Part shown: positions 22,190-33,986 of the stretch, one piece after another
Position numbering within the stretch: the first letter of the stretch is position 1
Layout of the letters: each line of letters begins with the position of its first letter
Assembly: GCA_030765065.1 (NCBI GenBank)
Contig: CM060983.1
Coordinates: forward strand, 50,404,067-50,468,066
Source of the DNA: Deroplatys truncata
Lineage: Eukaryota > Arthropoda > Insecta > Mantodea > Mantidae
Direction: 5' to 3'
DNA length: 64,000 nt
Notes under the pieces: model-generated
Seen by the model: the letters and a program-made list of their open reading frames with translations, nothing else
The model's database searches: none
What the model was told of the DNA's origin: nothing
Program-made: the position numbers and the translations under genes

Positions 22190-23942
22190 TTATTTCCTCT
22201 ACTACATATAGTAAGTAGGGGAAGTATTGTATTCCACCCAAAAATTCCATACCGAGATTACACCCGAAATACATGTTTTGAGGCCCACTGAATCCCAAAA
22301 AAAGCCTTTTTAGAAACATGTCCGTGTGTCTGTCTGTGAACAGCATAACTCAAACTTGATATTTAGGTTCAGTAGCTTTCAAATATGCGACACGAAGATT
22401 TTCAAGAAAATCCCCCCACCCCAGACTACCCTTTACATGGAATATTTTTAAAAAGGTTTGATTTTATCAAAAATTGCTTTTACGATTTTGATTAAAACAT
22501 CATATATTTAAGATATTTTTTGACAAATGAAATGCTGATCTTGAATTTTCTTGGAATGTCCCCAAACGTCCTCTTCATTCTGAAGAAGGTATTGTTTTAT
22601 TATAGTTCAACTGTTGGGGAGCCGAACTTGAAGTTTGTTTGCAACCGCACGTATGGTACTCGGTTTCCGGTAGCCTTCTCCCCAAATGTACTTTCAGGTG
22701 GCCTTTACCCCAAGTTTAAAATAAAATATTAACTTTGTAATTTGATTGTTTCTTTAAGTATTAAATATTTATATTTACCTCGGCTGCGTCAGTATTTGTT
22801 AGAGACACGTTAGCAGGGTTGTGATGCAACTAAGAATGTAGGCCCACACAAGTTATAAGTTTTAATTCACTCCTTTTTATTAATCCTTGACACAAATCAA
22901 ATAGCACTTCACTGATATCGAGAGCTGTGAGATTCTTTTATTTAATACTTGCACTTTTTAACACGTATACTACCTTCGTCTCACACGAATACTTAATTAA
23001 TTTCTCGAGGACACATCTCGCGTCTGGTTATGAGCACTGTCCTAGACAGTGACAACTGAACTATTTTTCACCGCCTGAATTTGTAGATTTCTGTATTTCA
23101 AGTCTCTAATTGGCTAATCCTAGTCCAATAGAATACCGTCATTTAACTAAAGCTTTTTCTGGTTGTTGATTAGCTATTTTTTTAAACTGTCTCAGAAATT
23201 TACTTTATTGCTGTTCTAATAAATGACTAATAGCATTTAAACTTCCTTACTCATTATTGCCTCAAGCTTACCTCATTGTTAGCAACTTTTAACTTATTAT
23301 TCTCACAGCTCCTACATTATTAAATTACGTAATATATTTACATAACATTATTACACATGGATACAATAATATAAGCATATGCAATAACTGTTACATACAT
23401 TTTACAAACTATTACATACACATACTGCTTCAAGACTGGCTGTTATTGAATTTACTTATTATATAATTTGACTAAAATTATTTGAATGTTAAAAATACTG
23501 CCTCAATTCTTAATGGCTACTGCATAACTGGTAAACCGTTAGACAAAATTTTACTACCCAAAAATGTAGATCCCGTTTAAACACAGAATTTATGTCAAAT
23601 ACATTTTTTTGTGTGGAGTGAACCATTTCCGAGATATTCCTTGTTATTTGTTTAAATTATCCAATACTTATACTTTTTCTGAAATGGGCATTCGTTATTC
23701 GTTTTTTTATGTCCTGACCATACAAAGAGAATGGATTGCGCCACATAGCAACCAGCTCTTAAAACATTTGACCCTCGCTTAAAGCCTACCATATTCCCCT
23801 TGCATCTACCTACAAGAAAATTAGCAATAAGATAGAGTCTGCAAATGTTTATCTCGATTAACATGAAGTAGATGGAGAACAAGTGTTTGTAAAAATAATT
23901 TGTACAAGAGTAGAGAAAGTCATGCGAGTGCAACGCTTCAGA
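22190..23942 (+). mobile_element. Family A repeat, split by solo LTR-B
   Basis: 22190-22580 and 23506-23942 are two halves of one copy. The break falls in the 'cttcattctgaa' block and is flanked by ATTC on both sides. The far end has an intact GTAGAGAAAGTCATGCGAG. Confidence 0.85.
22581..23505 (-). mobile_element. Solo LTR-B copy 3
   Basis: A 925-bp unit bounded by TG and CA. ATTC flanks it at 22577-22580 and 23506-23509, inside a family A copy. This copy fixes both ends of LTR-B. Its U5-side end (plus-strand TGAAGAAGG) matches the CTTCA seen just before the PBS of the copy at 6721. CCAAT-type boxes are at 23110 and 23168 and the AATAAA-like signal is near 22882. Confidence 0.92.
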
Positions 23943-24011
23943 TTTTTTAAACTAAGGGTACAGGATGATGGGGCTTTAAAATATACATTTTAACATATTT
24001 TGGCATTTTTT

Positions 24012-24580
24012 CATTCTCGCCACATACATAGTAGAGTGAGAAGGTATTGCTTTCTACTCAGATATTCGATACCAAGATTTCACCGGAAATACATGTTTTG
24101 AGACCCCTGAATAAACAAAAAATAGCATTTTTAGAAAAAGGTCGTTCTGTGTGCCACTGTGTGTTGAGTCTAAGAACACATAACCCAAAAACGAAATGTC
24201 GGATGGATACCAAAATTGGTATTTAAGTTTAGTATGTTTGAAGGATACAATACGAATAATTTCCAGAAAATTACGTGACCCAAACTACCCTTCACAAGGA
24301 TCGTTTTTCGATACTGTTTATTTTCGCAAAAATGGTATACTAATTTTGATTAAAATGTCATATATTAAAGATATTTAAATGGAGAATAGAGTGTATACCT
24401 TGAATTTTCTATGAATAGACAGCGAAGTCCTCTTCGTTACGAAGGAATTTTGGATAATCTTGTGTAACTGGTAAATGTTAAGCGATAGGCGGAAACATAC
24501 TACACACAATATGTATATCAGGTTAAAACACAGAATTTATTTCAAATAACTTTCTTGTGGCATGTAGCGATATTTCCGTC
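24012..24580 (+). mobile_element. Family A repeat, 3' truncated
   Basis: Starts in a decayed hairpin ('cacatacatagtagagtgag') and stops after 'ttatttcaaataactttcttgtggc'. Confidence 0.7.
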
Positions 24581-25704
24581 TGATTACATATACACAAAAA
24601 AGAACTCTGTAATAATTATAATTTAGTAATTATTGATATTTTATTAGCATGAAATATGATAATTTTCTATAATTTTGAAGTAATCTGATTCAGATCTGCA
24701 TCAATCGAAAGCACTTCTGTAAATATGTTTTAAGTTTCAATGCTGTTGTCAAATAAATAAAGGCGTAATTGCCTAAGAAAAACTGCAAGATTTAGGCCAA
24801 ATTAGAGTAGCTTCCTTTAAGACTTTCCATTATGTTTTCCGAGCGTAGGGCCATAAAAATCGAAACCTTCTTTTGTACTTCGTGGGGATGAGGCAAGTTT
24901 TAAGAGTAAACAGACGCTATGAGCCAATGGACTTATTTTACAGTTAGGCTTTGAGTTTTCAACTAGGGAACCAATAAACGTAGAGGATAAGCATTAGAAC
25001 CAATGAAAAGGCAGGAAGACGCAGCGACATGTACGAAATTTGTACACTGACTAATATATGTGAACGCAAGCGTGGATTTGGGACAGTTTGTCAAGATTCT
25101 TCGCTAAGGTAACACGTAGCACTCCGGGTCAGAAAAGGACGCTAAGTTTCGAAATTTACTAAGTGCCGCGCAATTATGCAACTATAAAGTGATGTAGATG
25201 AAATATTTATATAATGTGCTAACGGTATTCTTCGATATAATTAGATCCAAGCTCATAAACGAGTTAATGTTAGTCAAGTGACTACTTCAAATTCGCGCGA
25301 GTCTAAAGAACGATGATAGAGCACCGAGATATTAAACAACTAGCCGGAGCAAACTTGATTGTTCCAAGAGACAATAGTGGGAAGACAGTGCTAAAAGAAT
25401 CACACGTATTAGGGAATACCAATGAATCTTGCAGGATTTCTAGCATAAAGAGTGAGAAAAGTGAAAACAGTGTTTCTTTCAAGACAATATCCAGGTGTCA
25501 CTACCCCGCAATCCTTCCCTGACAACAACTGTAGGGAATTTCAGGCCGATTCGCCGACAGTTGACCCTGAGATAAGACATAGGTGTTTTCTGACTGACAT
25601 CGGCGATTTCGAATCCTGGAGACTACACATGCAACGACGCAGAGACGAGAACGACGTAGGTAGGATACACACAACGAAGTAGCGGGAGAAAACGCTACAG
25701 GCAT
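24581..25704. other. No recognised gene
   Basis: Overlapping ORFs of 60-80 codons at 25313-25704 on both strands have no recognisable domain. Confidence 0.4.
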
Positions 25705-26163
25705 AAGCCATTTCCGAGATATCCGTTATTAATGGTTCGAATTGTTAAGTACTGTATCTTTATGAACGGAAACATACTACACAACATATGTATATGCGTT
25801 TAAAATAGAATTTATTTGAAATAACTTTTTTGTGGCATAAGCCATTTCCGAGATATCCGTTATTAGTGCTTCGAATTGTTCCATACTTATCTTTATTTTA
25901 AATACATTTTCATTTAATTCTCTCGATGTTATGCAAAGAGTATAAAATTTAAAGCCAGCATATAGCGTCTAATTCTTAAAATTTCACTATTTCCGTTCTC
26001 TTTGTATCTATAACGAAATATGTAATGTAGCTATTTCCTTAAAGGTTTATATCGATTAAAATGAATTAGATAGAAAAATAAGCTTTTGTAAGAGTTTTTA
26101 TACCCACTAATAAACGATAGAGGGGTAGAGAAAGTCATGTGAATGTAACAAATCATTCGGTTT
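25705..26163 (+). mobile_element. Family A repeat, 3' part with internal duplication
   Basis: The block 'cataagccatttccgagata' occurs twice, near 25705 and 25836, so part of the core is duplicated. It ends GTAGAGAAAGTCATGTGAATG at 26127-26147. Confidence 0.75.
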
Positions 26164-26171
26164 TTTTATTT

Positions 26172-26424
26172 CTGGACGCTCTTTAACTGCTCTGGTCCTT
26201 AGCGCCCCATTCTATATTGGGCGTAAAAGACCGGTAATTTTGCTCAGAGGCCTGTTTATCAGGCTTGAAGTTCTTTTACGTGCCGTAAATCTACGACACG
26301 GGGCCACTGGCTTTACTTCCCTTCCCAAGGAAGCCACGCTAAGGATTTTTACGCCCGGGTTTGAAACCGCGACCTCGGGAACTAGAGGCTAGCATGGTAC
26401 CACTACACCACGGAGGAGGACTTT
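26172..26424 (-). repeat. SINE-F, full length
   Basis: On the minus strand a tRNA-like head (A box about 26400-26411, B box GGTTTCAAACCC at 26361-26372) leads into the family body and ends near 26172. It abuts a family A terminus. Confidence 0.82.
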
Positions 26425-27410
26425 TCATTATTCGTATTTTACAGTCATTATGCATTAATTTCGTTGTAAGAACACAAGGCATTAAAATAAATTAATAGAA
26501 TCGTAATGTGTTATTTAAAACATTCGCTTTGGCGATGAAGCCAGTAATTGGGGCGAATATAGCATTAACCCATGATTGACAGAGAAAACACGGAAGCACA
26601 AAGAAGTATTATTATTATTGCACGACGGGGTGTATTTGATCCCCGTGTTTGTTCTTCTCGTCTTAAGTTTTTTAGATCCTCTCGTACAGAATCGGTACAG
26701 AGGTCGACAGAAAGACGTACAGCTTGCCCCGGAGGTTCTCTACGCGCCGTGCCTATTTAAAACCATCCTCACCCCCTTGCTCACTCACAACCGCTTCTTG
26801 GGGTTGAAGCTTCTGTCTCGTTTTGCTTTTTTTTTCCTCACCCCACCCCGTACTCCTCTATTTCTATTTCACTCCCTTTGCTAAAGCTCATATTATATTC
26901 TGAAGGAAAGAGGCTTTTATTATCCTCATCGTCGCCATCGTTTCTTATTCTCTTCTCTTCTCTGTTCTCTCCCGTTCTACTATGTGTTGTAACTTCTACC
27001 ACTCCAGGGCAGATCGCGCACTACATCATCTGAGAAACCGCCTGGCGAGTTAGACAACCTAGCTCTGCTTATTAACGTTCCGCGGTCTGTCCGCTATGAA
27101 TACGCGGAATTTCAAAGGCTGTCGACAGACTTCACCCCAGTTCGGGGTTTTGATTGTGAATTAAGTGCACCTCCTTCTCGCCAAAGTGGTCACTGATGCA
27201 GAGGTTCAGACAAGTCGTCTAGCTGCGGAATATGCCAGCAAAAGTAGGACACCCTGCTGAAAATTAAACGGACTAGTACAAAATCATACAGTATGTTTCA
27301 GAGCTTTCAACACCTCTGCAATCTTTTTGGCAACGCATATAGTTTTCTAAGATATTTTTAATTGGTGGGAGGGGGGAGGCAGATTGGTATTCTAAACTAA
27401 GGTAGATACC
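26425..27410. other. No recognised gene
   Basis: Overlapping ORFs at 26572-26884 lack motifs. A CTATTTAAAACC near 26753 is TATA-like but nothing downstream supports a gene. Confidence 0.35.
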
Positions 27411-27465
27411 GCTCTAAGATATTACATTTACATGACTATCTCTATCCATTATCGATTATTACTTT

Positions 27466-28018
27466 TTCTACTATGTTAGTAGGTAAAGAAGTTATTACAT
27501 TTCAACCAAAATTTGATGTGCAAATTTCACCTAAGACACGTGATTTCAGGCCCCCTGAACCCAAAAAGAAAAAAAAATTACGAAAGGATCCCTGTGTTGT
27601 CTGTATGTGTGTCTGTGAACAGCATAACTCAAATAGAAAAAGTTGGATAAATATCAAAGTTGGTATTTACCCTAAACTACCATAAACATGCAACATGTTT
27701 CCAGATATTAAAGACATTTACCTGACAAATAAAATGTGTATCTTGAATTTTCAACGAATAATCTGTGAAGTCCCCTTTACTCGGGAGGAAACGTTAAGCG
27801 ATAAACGGCAATGTATCACATAAAAATGTAGATCGCTTTAAAACATCCAATTTTTTTCAAATATCTTTTTGTAGCATCAGCATTTCCGAGATATCCGTTA
27901 TTAGTGGCTGGATTTGTTCATTAATTTGACACTCTTTTTAAGTTCCATCGATTTTCAGGCGTTTCTCGCGATTACGTGGAAACGGTATGGAGTTCTAAGG
28001 CTAGCATATAGCGTCCAG
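27466..28018 (+). mobile_element. Family A repeat, 3' truncated
   Basis: Starts ACTTTTTCTACTATGTTAGT and breaks off at 'gcatatagcgtccagg', where a purine tract begins. A short opposite-strand family A end ('tttacatgactatctctatc') lies just upstream at about 27425-27450. Confidence 0.7.
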
Positions 28019-28021
28019 GAA

Positions 28022-28086
28022 GAAATTCGTAGGAGAGAGGGAGAGAGGGGGGAGAGGGAGAGATAAGCAGAGGAGAGAGACAGAGA
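28022..28086 (+). repeat. GA-rich tract
   Basis: A purine-only imperfect (GAGAGG)n stretch at the break point of a family A copy. Confidence 0.85.
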
Positions 28087-28211
28087 AATGTAGACTCCGT
28101 TGATACATACAAATTCGGAGTAATAAATGTTTTTGGCATTAACCATTTGTTTTGAATTTTCAAATACTTTATACCTAAGTTTTTCAAGTGGCAAGTCGTT
28201 AATTGCTTTTT

Positions 28212-28977
28212 ACTTTCTTTACCATGTACATAGTAGGTAGAGAAGATATTGCATTCCACCCAAAAATTCGATACCAAGATTTCACCGGAAGTACATGTTT
28301 TGAGGCCCCTGAATACGAAAAAAATAAGCATTTATAGAAAAAGGCGCGCGCGCGCGTGTATGTGAACAGCATAACTCAGAAAGGAAAAGTCACAAAAACA
28401 CCAAAGTTAGTATGTAGGTTCACTGCCATCCAAAGATGCGACATAATTTTCTAGAGAACCCCTCTACCACAAACTACTCTTTACATGGAAGAGATTCCGA
28501 AATTTTTTGTTTTCTAAAATATGAGTATAACGATTATATTAAAATACCATATAGTAAATACATTTACATGGAAAACAAAATGTATATAAGCGATAGACGA
28601 AAGCGTACGTCAGAAGAAGAGTAGATCTCTTTAAAGCACACAATTTATTTTAAATAACTTTTTTGTGGCATCAGTATTTTCGAGGTTTCCGTTCAATACT
28701 TGGTCATTCTTTGAAGCCCTTTCAACATTCAGTTATTTCCCGCGATGTCATGGAAACAGTATGTAGTTTTAAGGCCAGCATATAGCTTCCACTTGTTAAA
28801 CATTTGACTGTCCTTGTTCCCTTTGTATCTATAACGAAATGTGTAATGTAGCTATTTCTGCAAAGGTTTATGTCGATTAAAATGAAGAAGATAGGAAAAT
28901 AAACTTTCGTCAGAATGAACTGTATACCTACTAATAAGCGACAAAGGGTAAAGTCATGTGAATTTAACATATAAGAT
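28212..28977 (+). mobile_element. Family A repeat, nearly complete
   Basis: Hairpin end ACTTTCTTTACCATGTACAT at the left. A (CG)n tract at about 28344-28357 stands where other copies have CA/GT. The right end has lost part of GTAGAGAAAGT. Confidence 0.78.
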
Positions 28978-29173
28978 TTTTTTTCTCATGGTCATACAAA
29001 CTGTGCAATTTCAACGCTATCTTATAGATGCGCACCCGCATTTAAAACATTTGAATGTCGCTTTCTGTATCCCTCTGTATCTACAATGAAATGTGTGTCT
29101 AATGAAAGCAATTCTGCAAACGTTTATGTCGATTGAAAGGATGTGGATAGAAGAATAAGCTTTTGTAATAATA

Positions 29174-30386
29174 GTCTGCCGTTTCTGAAAATTACAACAC
29201 CAAGAAGGAAACGCATGAATTTAATACCACAGGTTACATGACAGGTAACAAATAATAAACTTTTCAAATCTATACATGACCTTTGAGCCCTAATATTCAG
29301 TATTTGGTGTAGCCTCCATGTGCTGCAATTAGAGCTGCTATACGCCGTGGCATTGAATCAAAAAGGTTCTGAATAAGTTCCTGAGGGATTTCCCTCCACG
29401 CAATTTGTATTCGAGCCCACAAATCCAAGACACTGGTTACTGGAGGACCGTGACGCACCAGGTGCGGACCAACCATATCCCAGACATGTTCGATGGGCGA
29501 CATCTCATGCGAACGTGCGGGCCAGGGAAGCAATGGTACCCGTCGCTCTTCGAAGATGGCTTGTACATTTCTCGCAATATGTGGCCGGGCATTGTCCTGT
29601 TGAAATGTGGTCTGTGGAGATGCCTGGAGTAGGGGGAGTACCTCAGGCTCTACAACCTTCGTAGGAAGCGAGTTCGGTTGTTGCAACCAATAGCACCCCA
29701 AACCATCACACCTGGTGTTTGTCCGCTATGCGGCTCAACAATGCAGCCCTCCAGGTTGCGCTCACTACGGTATCCCCGGACACGTATGCGACCATCACTG
29801 TAGGACACGTTGAAGCGGGACTCGTCCGAAAAGACTACGTTTTGCCACTCAGCACCCCAGTGACGGCGTTCCCGTGCCCATTGCACTCGGAGGAACTTGT
29901 GGTTTCTGGACAATGGAAGCCGACGTAATGACATCCATGCAACCAGTCCAACCTGCAGCAGACGGCGACGAACCTTTGATGCAGACAAGTTCACACCTGT
30001 TGCAGTGCTCCAGCGTCGAGCCAACACTGTGGATGAAGCTGTACGGTCCGTTATGGCCATACGGATAAGATGACGGTCATCCCGAGCTGTGGTCATGTCC
30101 CGTGATCCAGTATCCGCTCTTCGCTGCGTAAGAACTTCATATATCCACTGCTTCCACACACGCATCACTGTCGTAGCAGCATGCCCTGTTCGAGGCGAAA
30201 TGTCACGGTATGACAAACTCGCTTCCCGGAGACCGATCGTTCTGCCCCGTTCGAACTCACATGCCGATATGGTTCTCTTTAACGTCGACTAGGCATACTG
30301 GCACTCTCTTTATTGTTTCCACCTTGTTTGACAGCTCTACACTGACTACACCGGGCGAAACACTGACCTTTTCACAAACGGCAGTG
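29174..30386 (-). mobile_element. Tc1-like DNA transposon (1,213 bp)
   Basis: Ends are inverted repeats (right end CACTGCCGTTTGTGAAAA read inward; left end GTCTGCCGTTTCTGAAAA). TA flanks at 29172-29173 and 30387-30388. The family A sequence is continuous without the insert, so the limits are base-accurate. The left terminal dinucleotide has mutated (GT for CA). Confidence 0.92.
29297..30290 (-). pseudogene. Tc1-family (DD34E) transposase, broken
   Basis: Two minus-strand reading frames make up one transposase. The first (30290-29650) holds the helix-turn-helix region and the first catalytic Asp in VVFSDESRF. The second (29701-29297) holds the second Asp in QQDNARPH and the third residue, Glu, in MSPIEHVWD, with 34 residues between them as in Tc1. 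Between the two frames the stretch that normally links them is deleted and the frame shifts. A usual MSPDLSPIEH-type motif reads SHEMSPIEH here. The gene cannot give a full transposase but the catalytic triad is still visible. Confidence 0.92.
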
Positions 30387-30440
30387 TAGTTTGTATATAA
30401 GCGAGTAGAGAAAGTAATGTGAATGTAACGCATAGTATAT

Positions 30441-31005
30441 GTTTTACTCTGAATACAGTTATGTCGGGCATTTGAAAATAAGAGAGACTGGAGCACAAAT
30501 TACTACAATTTTAAACTTTCTGGGAAGTTTTTGTTTAGTACTGAGAGACAACCAAGAACACACTCACCTCACTTTTTTGTGGTTATATATTTTCTACTTC
30601 ACAACATCATTAGCCTTGTGTCTTCTTCTTGTTATGTGACAGGCAGTTTTTGCATGGAGATACTTTACTCCGGCGGATGATGGATTGTACACAGGGAATG
30701 ATGCTCCTGGGGTGGGAAAAAATCTTTAGAAATAGAGAAAAGGAAGTATGTATCCATTGTAAAGCACCGGGGCGCCCAAACTTAGCGAGCACCTCCCCAT
30801 TCTCTGAGCCAATGAGCGCACGCTTAGCCTCGTTATGGACGGGGCGTCATGTGTAATGAAGAAACATTAAAACCGTATCCCCAAACAAAACGTCTCACAA
30901 AAGACGTTTTAAAATAGACACAACTCTAAGAAAGTCTGAAAAGAACACCAGCAAAAGACGCAAATATCTATGTATCTTCTCTTATCCACACCTTTTTACT
31001 TTCTT
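30441..31005. other. No recognised gene
   Basis: Overlapping short ORFs on both strands at 30439-30856 have no motif. Confidence 0.4.
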
Positions 31006-31382
31006 TACCACGTACCTAGTAGATAAGTATTGCATTTCACCCAAAAGCATGTTTTAAGTACCCCTCAATCCAAAAAAGGATCGATATTTAAGTTCAGTAT
31101 CTTCCAAAGTTGCGACTGAACATTTTCAAGAAAACCTTCGCACCGCAAACTACCCTTTACATTGAACATTTTTTCTAATTTTCGATTTTTTCAAATATGG
31201 TTCTAACGATTCTAATTAAAATACCATATATTAATTATAATTTGAAGCAGTATTTTTAACACTTAAATGATATCAGTTTAATTATATAATATAAAATATA
31301 ATAACAGCCCGCCTTAAAACAATATGTGCATATAAAAATATATAAAGTGTATGTAACAGTCATTGTATTATATTTATATGTA

Positions 31383-32653
31383 TAGGGTCTTTCAACAAGA
31401 GTGTCCTATCTTTGAACAAATAAAACACGTTGTATAAATGATAGAGGTTTATTTCTTTTTTTTATTTTGGAACATAAATAATTTCGTTACGTGTGGAAGA
31501 GAACATCAGTTAAGTGACCGCCGCGACTTCGCTGGGTTGCACGTATATGTTTGACCCAATTTTCAATGACAGAGGAACGTAAATTAGGTCCAACTTCACG
31601 AATAACTCGCTTGGTGTTATTCATGAGATCATTTACTGTTTCTGGCTTGTTGACATAAGCTCAGGATTTAACTAACCCCACAAGAAGTAATCCAACTGCG
31701 TTAAATCACATGACCTCGGGGGCCAGTTAACATCACCACCACGGGAAACGATGAAACCTCTGAACTTCTCCTTCAAAAGATCGATTATTTCGAGAGCAGT
31801 ATGCCATGTGGTATCATCTTGCTGGAACCAGATGTTTCCGAGATCCATAACATCCAATTGAGGCCAAAACTAGTCCCTTATAAGAGCTTGGTATCTTTCT
31901 CCATTGACAGTTAGAGATTCTCCATCTTCATCTTCATCTTCATCTTGAAAAAAATATGGACCAATGATTCCACCACACCAAAATCCACACCACACAGTAA
32001 CCTTTTGGGGATGAAGTGGTTGTTCTTGAACCCACATTGGATTGTGATTGCTCCAATAGCGCAATTTTGTTTGTTAACACAACCATCCATCTAAAAGTGG
32101 GCTTCGTCGCTGAAGATGATTTTTCGACAAAAATCCGGTCAGCTTCCAATTGCTCCATAGCCCAGTCAGCGAATACACGGCGCAACCTATGGTCGTCGTT
32201 GGGCTTTAGTTCTTGAGTTAACACCATTTTTTAAGCGTGAAACTTCAAGTCCAGATGCAGAATTCGCCAAGTTGTGGTCGGCGAAAGCGTACACTCTCAC
32301 GAACGGCGCCTATTTTTACTTTTTTTTTTCATTGGAGCGCTTACGTCGATTACGTATCTTTGATCGCTGACAGAACCACTTCTTTAAAATTTATCGATCA
32401 AACGCCGAATCGGTCTCTCGCAGGGACGGTTATGCACACCGTAAACTTCACGCAATACACGGAAGGCTTGGCGAACAGATGATCCATTTTGATAATAAAT
32501 ATTCACAATTTCTACGCGCTGCTGAAAGCTCTAACGTGCCATGGCTATTTATTAATAACAACTGTAACCACATGAAAAAAATGACTGCTGTAACTCAGTA
32601 ACAACGGCAGCTATCATATGTTAAAGATAGGATACTCCTGTTGAAAGATCCTA
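31383..32653 (-). mobile_element. Mariner-like DNA transposon (DD41D type)
   Basis: Inverted repeats of about 30 bp: left AGGGTCTTTCAACAAGAGTG, right (read inward) AGGATCTTTCAACAGGAGTA. TA flanks both sides (31381-31382 and 32654-32655). The host is LTR-B, whose 'ttatatg...taataatgttatgtg' block is split. Confidence 0.9.
31495..32541 (-). pseudogene. Mariner-like transposase (DD41D spacing), broken
   Basis: The minus-strand frames run from a start near 32541 (MAR*SFQQRVEIVNIYYQNG, already with a stop) through a first-Asp region that is frame-shifted at 32100-31940. They continue through NIWFQQDDTTWHTA with the second Asp and WPPRSCDLTQLDYFLWG with the third. There are 41 residues between the second and third Asp, a spacing known from rosa/Visitor-like groups. 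A GAA/GAT microsatellite (31921-31945 plus strand) has inserted an acidic DEDEDED stretch into the frame. The C-terminus reads to about 31495. Multiple stops make it non-functional. Confidence 0.85.
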
Positions 32654-33385
32654 TATAATAATGTTATGTGAATGTATTACATTGTTTAACAATGTTGGAG
32701 CTGTGAGAATGGAAGCAAGCTGCCAAACAGAATTATAAAATAGAAGCCGAAAGTTGCTAATAATGCGGTAACCGTGAGACAACAATAAATTAGAAAGTTT
32801 AATAAAGGCTACTAATAATTCTTGGAACAATAATAAGGTAATATTTAAAACAGTCTATAAATAGCCAAACAAAAACTAGAAGAAGCTTAAGTTAAATAAA
32901 AGTATTCTATTGGAGTAGGCTTAGCCAATCAGAGATTTGAAATAGAGAAAGAGTACAAATTCAGGCGAGAGACGCTATAAGGAAGCGTAACCAAGCAGTT
33001 AGGTTTGGTACGTGTTCAATGTGGAACATAAAAATTCATTGTGGTGAGAATAATATAAAGTTTACCTGTTAGAAGTGAAAATAACAATAATCTCACAACT
33101 CTGGAGTAGGATACATCAGTGAAGTGTTATTTAATACTGTAAAGGATCAATAAACAAAGTACAATACAATTATAATTTGTGTAAGCCTCGTTCTTTAGCC
33201 GTACCAGCCCTGCAAAGAGATACGTGCTTTACAAATTACTAATGACGTAGCCGAGGTATACATACATATATAATATTTAAAGAAACATTAAAATAAAAAT
33301 TTGATTCTTAAACGTGGGGTGAAGGCCACCGAAAACTTTGTATCTTACGTGGGGCGAACACACCTAGAAACAATCTTCCACAAAT

Positions 33386-33491
33386 TGGCATCCATTATGT
33401 GCGTGGTCTAAAACATATGCTTCAAATTGGTGCCCAAACGTGGTGCAACCTCAACAATTAAACCCCTTCAAATTTGGCCTGCATACGTGGG
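33386..33491 (+). promoter_or_regulatory. Three tandem PBS-like modules after LTR-B copy 4
   Basis: Modules at about 33386-33404, 33428-33446 (TGGTGCCCAAACGTGGTGC) and 33475-33491 each follow a 'ttcaaat' or 'cacaaat' lead-in like the one before the intact PBS at 7671. They differ from the tRNA-Lys PBS by several substitutions or one inserted base. Confidence 0.65.
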
Positions 33492-33986
33492 AAAGCAACT
33501 ACTGCAATTTAGATGACAAATAAATGCGTATGTGGATTTTCAGGGAATAGTTTTTGAAGTCTTCTTCATTCAGAAGGGATTTTGTATAATTTTGTATAAC
33601 GTACTACAAAAAGTATAGGTATCTTTAAAACACACAATGTTCTTATGTGTCATTAGCCATTTCGGAGATATCCATTATTAATGATTCGAATTTTTCAATA
33701 CTTCATTCATGCTTTTGAAGTGCTGTCAACATTCAGTTGTTTCTCGCGATTGCAGAGAAAGGTTTTGATAGTGTAGCTATTTCTGCAAAAGTTTATCTCA
33801 ATTAAAATGAAGAAGTCGGAAAAATAAGCTTCCGTAGGATATTTGCATACCCAGTAATAAAGGACAGGGAGTAGAGAAAGTTATGTGAATGTAAAACTTG
33901 AGATTTTTTTACATTTAAGACACTAATTTAAAATTGCAGTCACATAAGTAACAACAGGATAATTATCGGCTGTTTTAGCGCATTCA

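Larger units (their letters stand above)
28985..30435 (+). mobile_element. Family A 3' part, split by a Tc1 element
   Basis: 28985-29173 and 30387-30435 join at 'aaTA-gtttgta' with the TA duplicated around the Tc1 insert. The terminus GTAGAGAAAGTAATGTGAATG is intact. Confidence 0.8.
31243..33506 (+). mobile_element. LTR-B copy 4, middle layer of a triple nest
   Basis: Starts TGAAGCAGTATTTTTAACAC and is interrupted at 31383-32653. It resumes with CCAAT boxes near 32924 and an AATAAA signal near 33150. It continues past a CTTCCACA terminus at 33382 through three PBS-like modules before family A resumes. Flanks are AATT on the left and ATTT (or AATT in a shifted reading) on the right, so the target duplication is not exact. 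Confidence 0.78.
31008..33908 (+). mobile_element. Family A repeat, outer layer of a triple nest
   Basis: 31008-31242 and 33507-33908 are the two ends of one copy. It starts ACTTTCTTTACCACGTACC and ends GTAGAGAAAGTTATGTGAATG. The break lies at 'accatatatta...gatgacaaataaa'. An LTR-B unit fills the break and is itself filled by a mariner-like element. Confidence 0.82.

Noticed and set aside
26576..26884. 102-codon ORF with a TATA-like upstream site as a gene
   Set aside because: Overlapping frames are equally open, no motif is seen and the pyrimidine-rich composition explains the open frame.
31243..33506. Full-length LTR retrotransposon
   Set aside because: Only one LTR is present. The long middle part is an inserted mariner-like element, not gag-pol.
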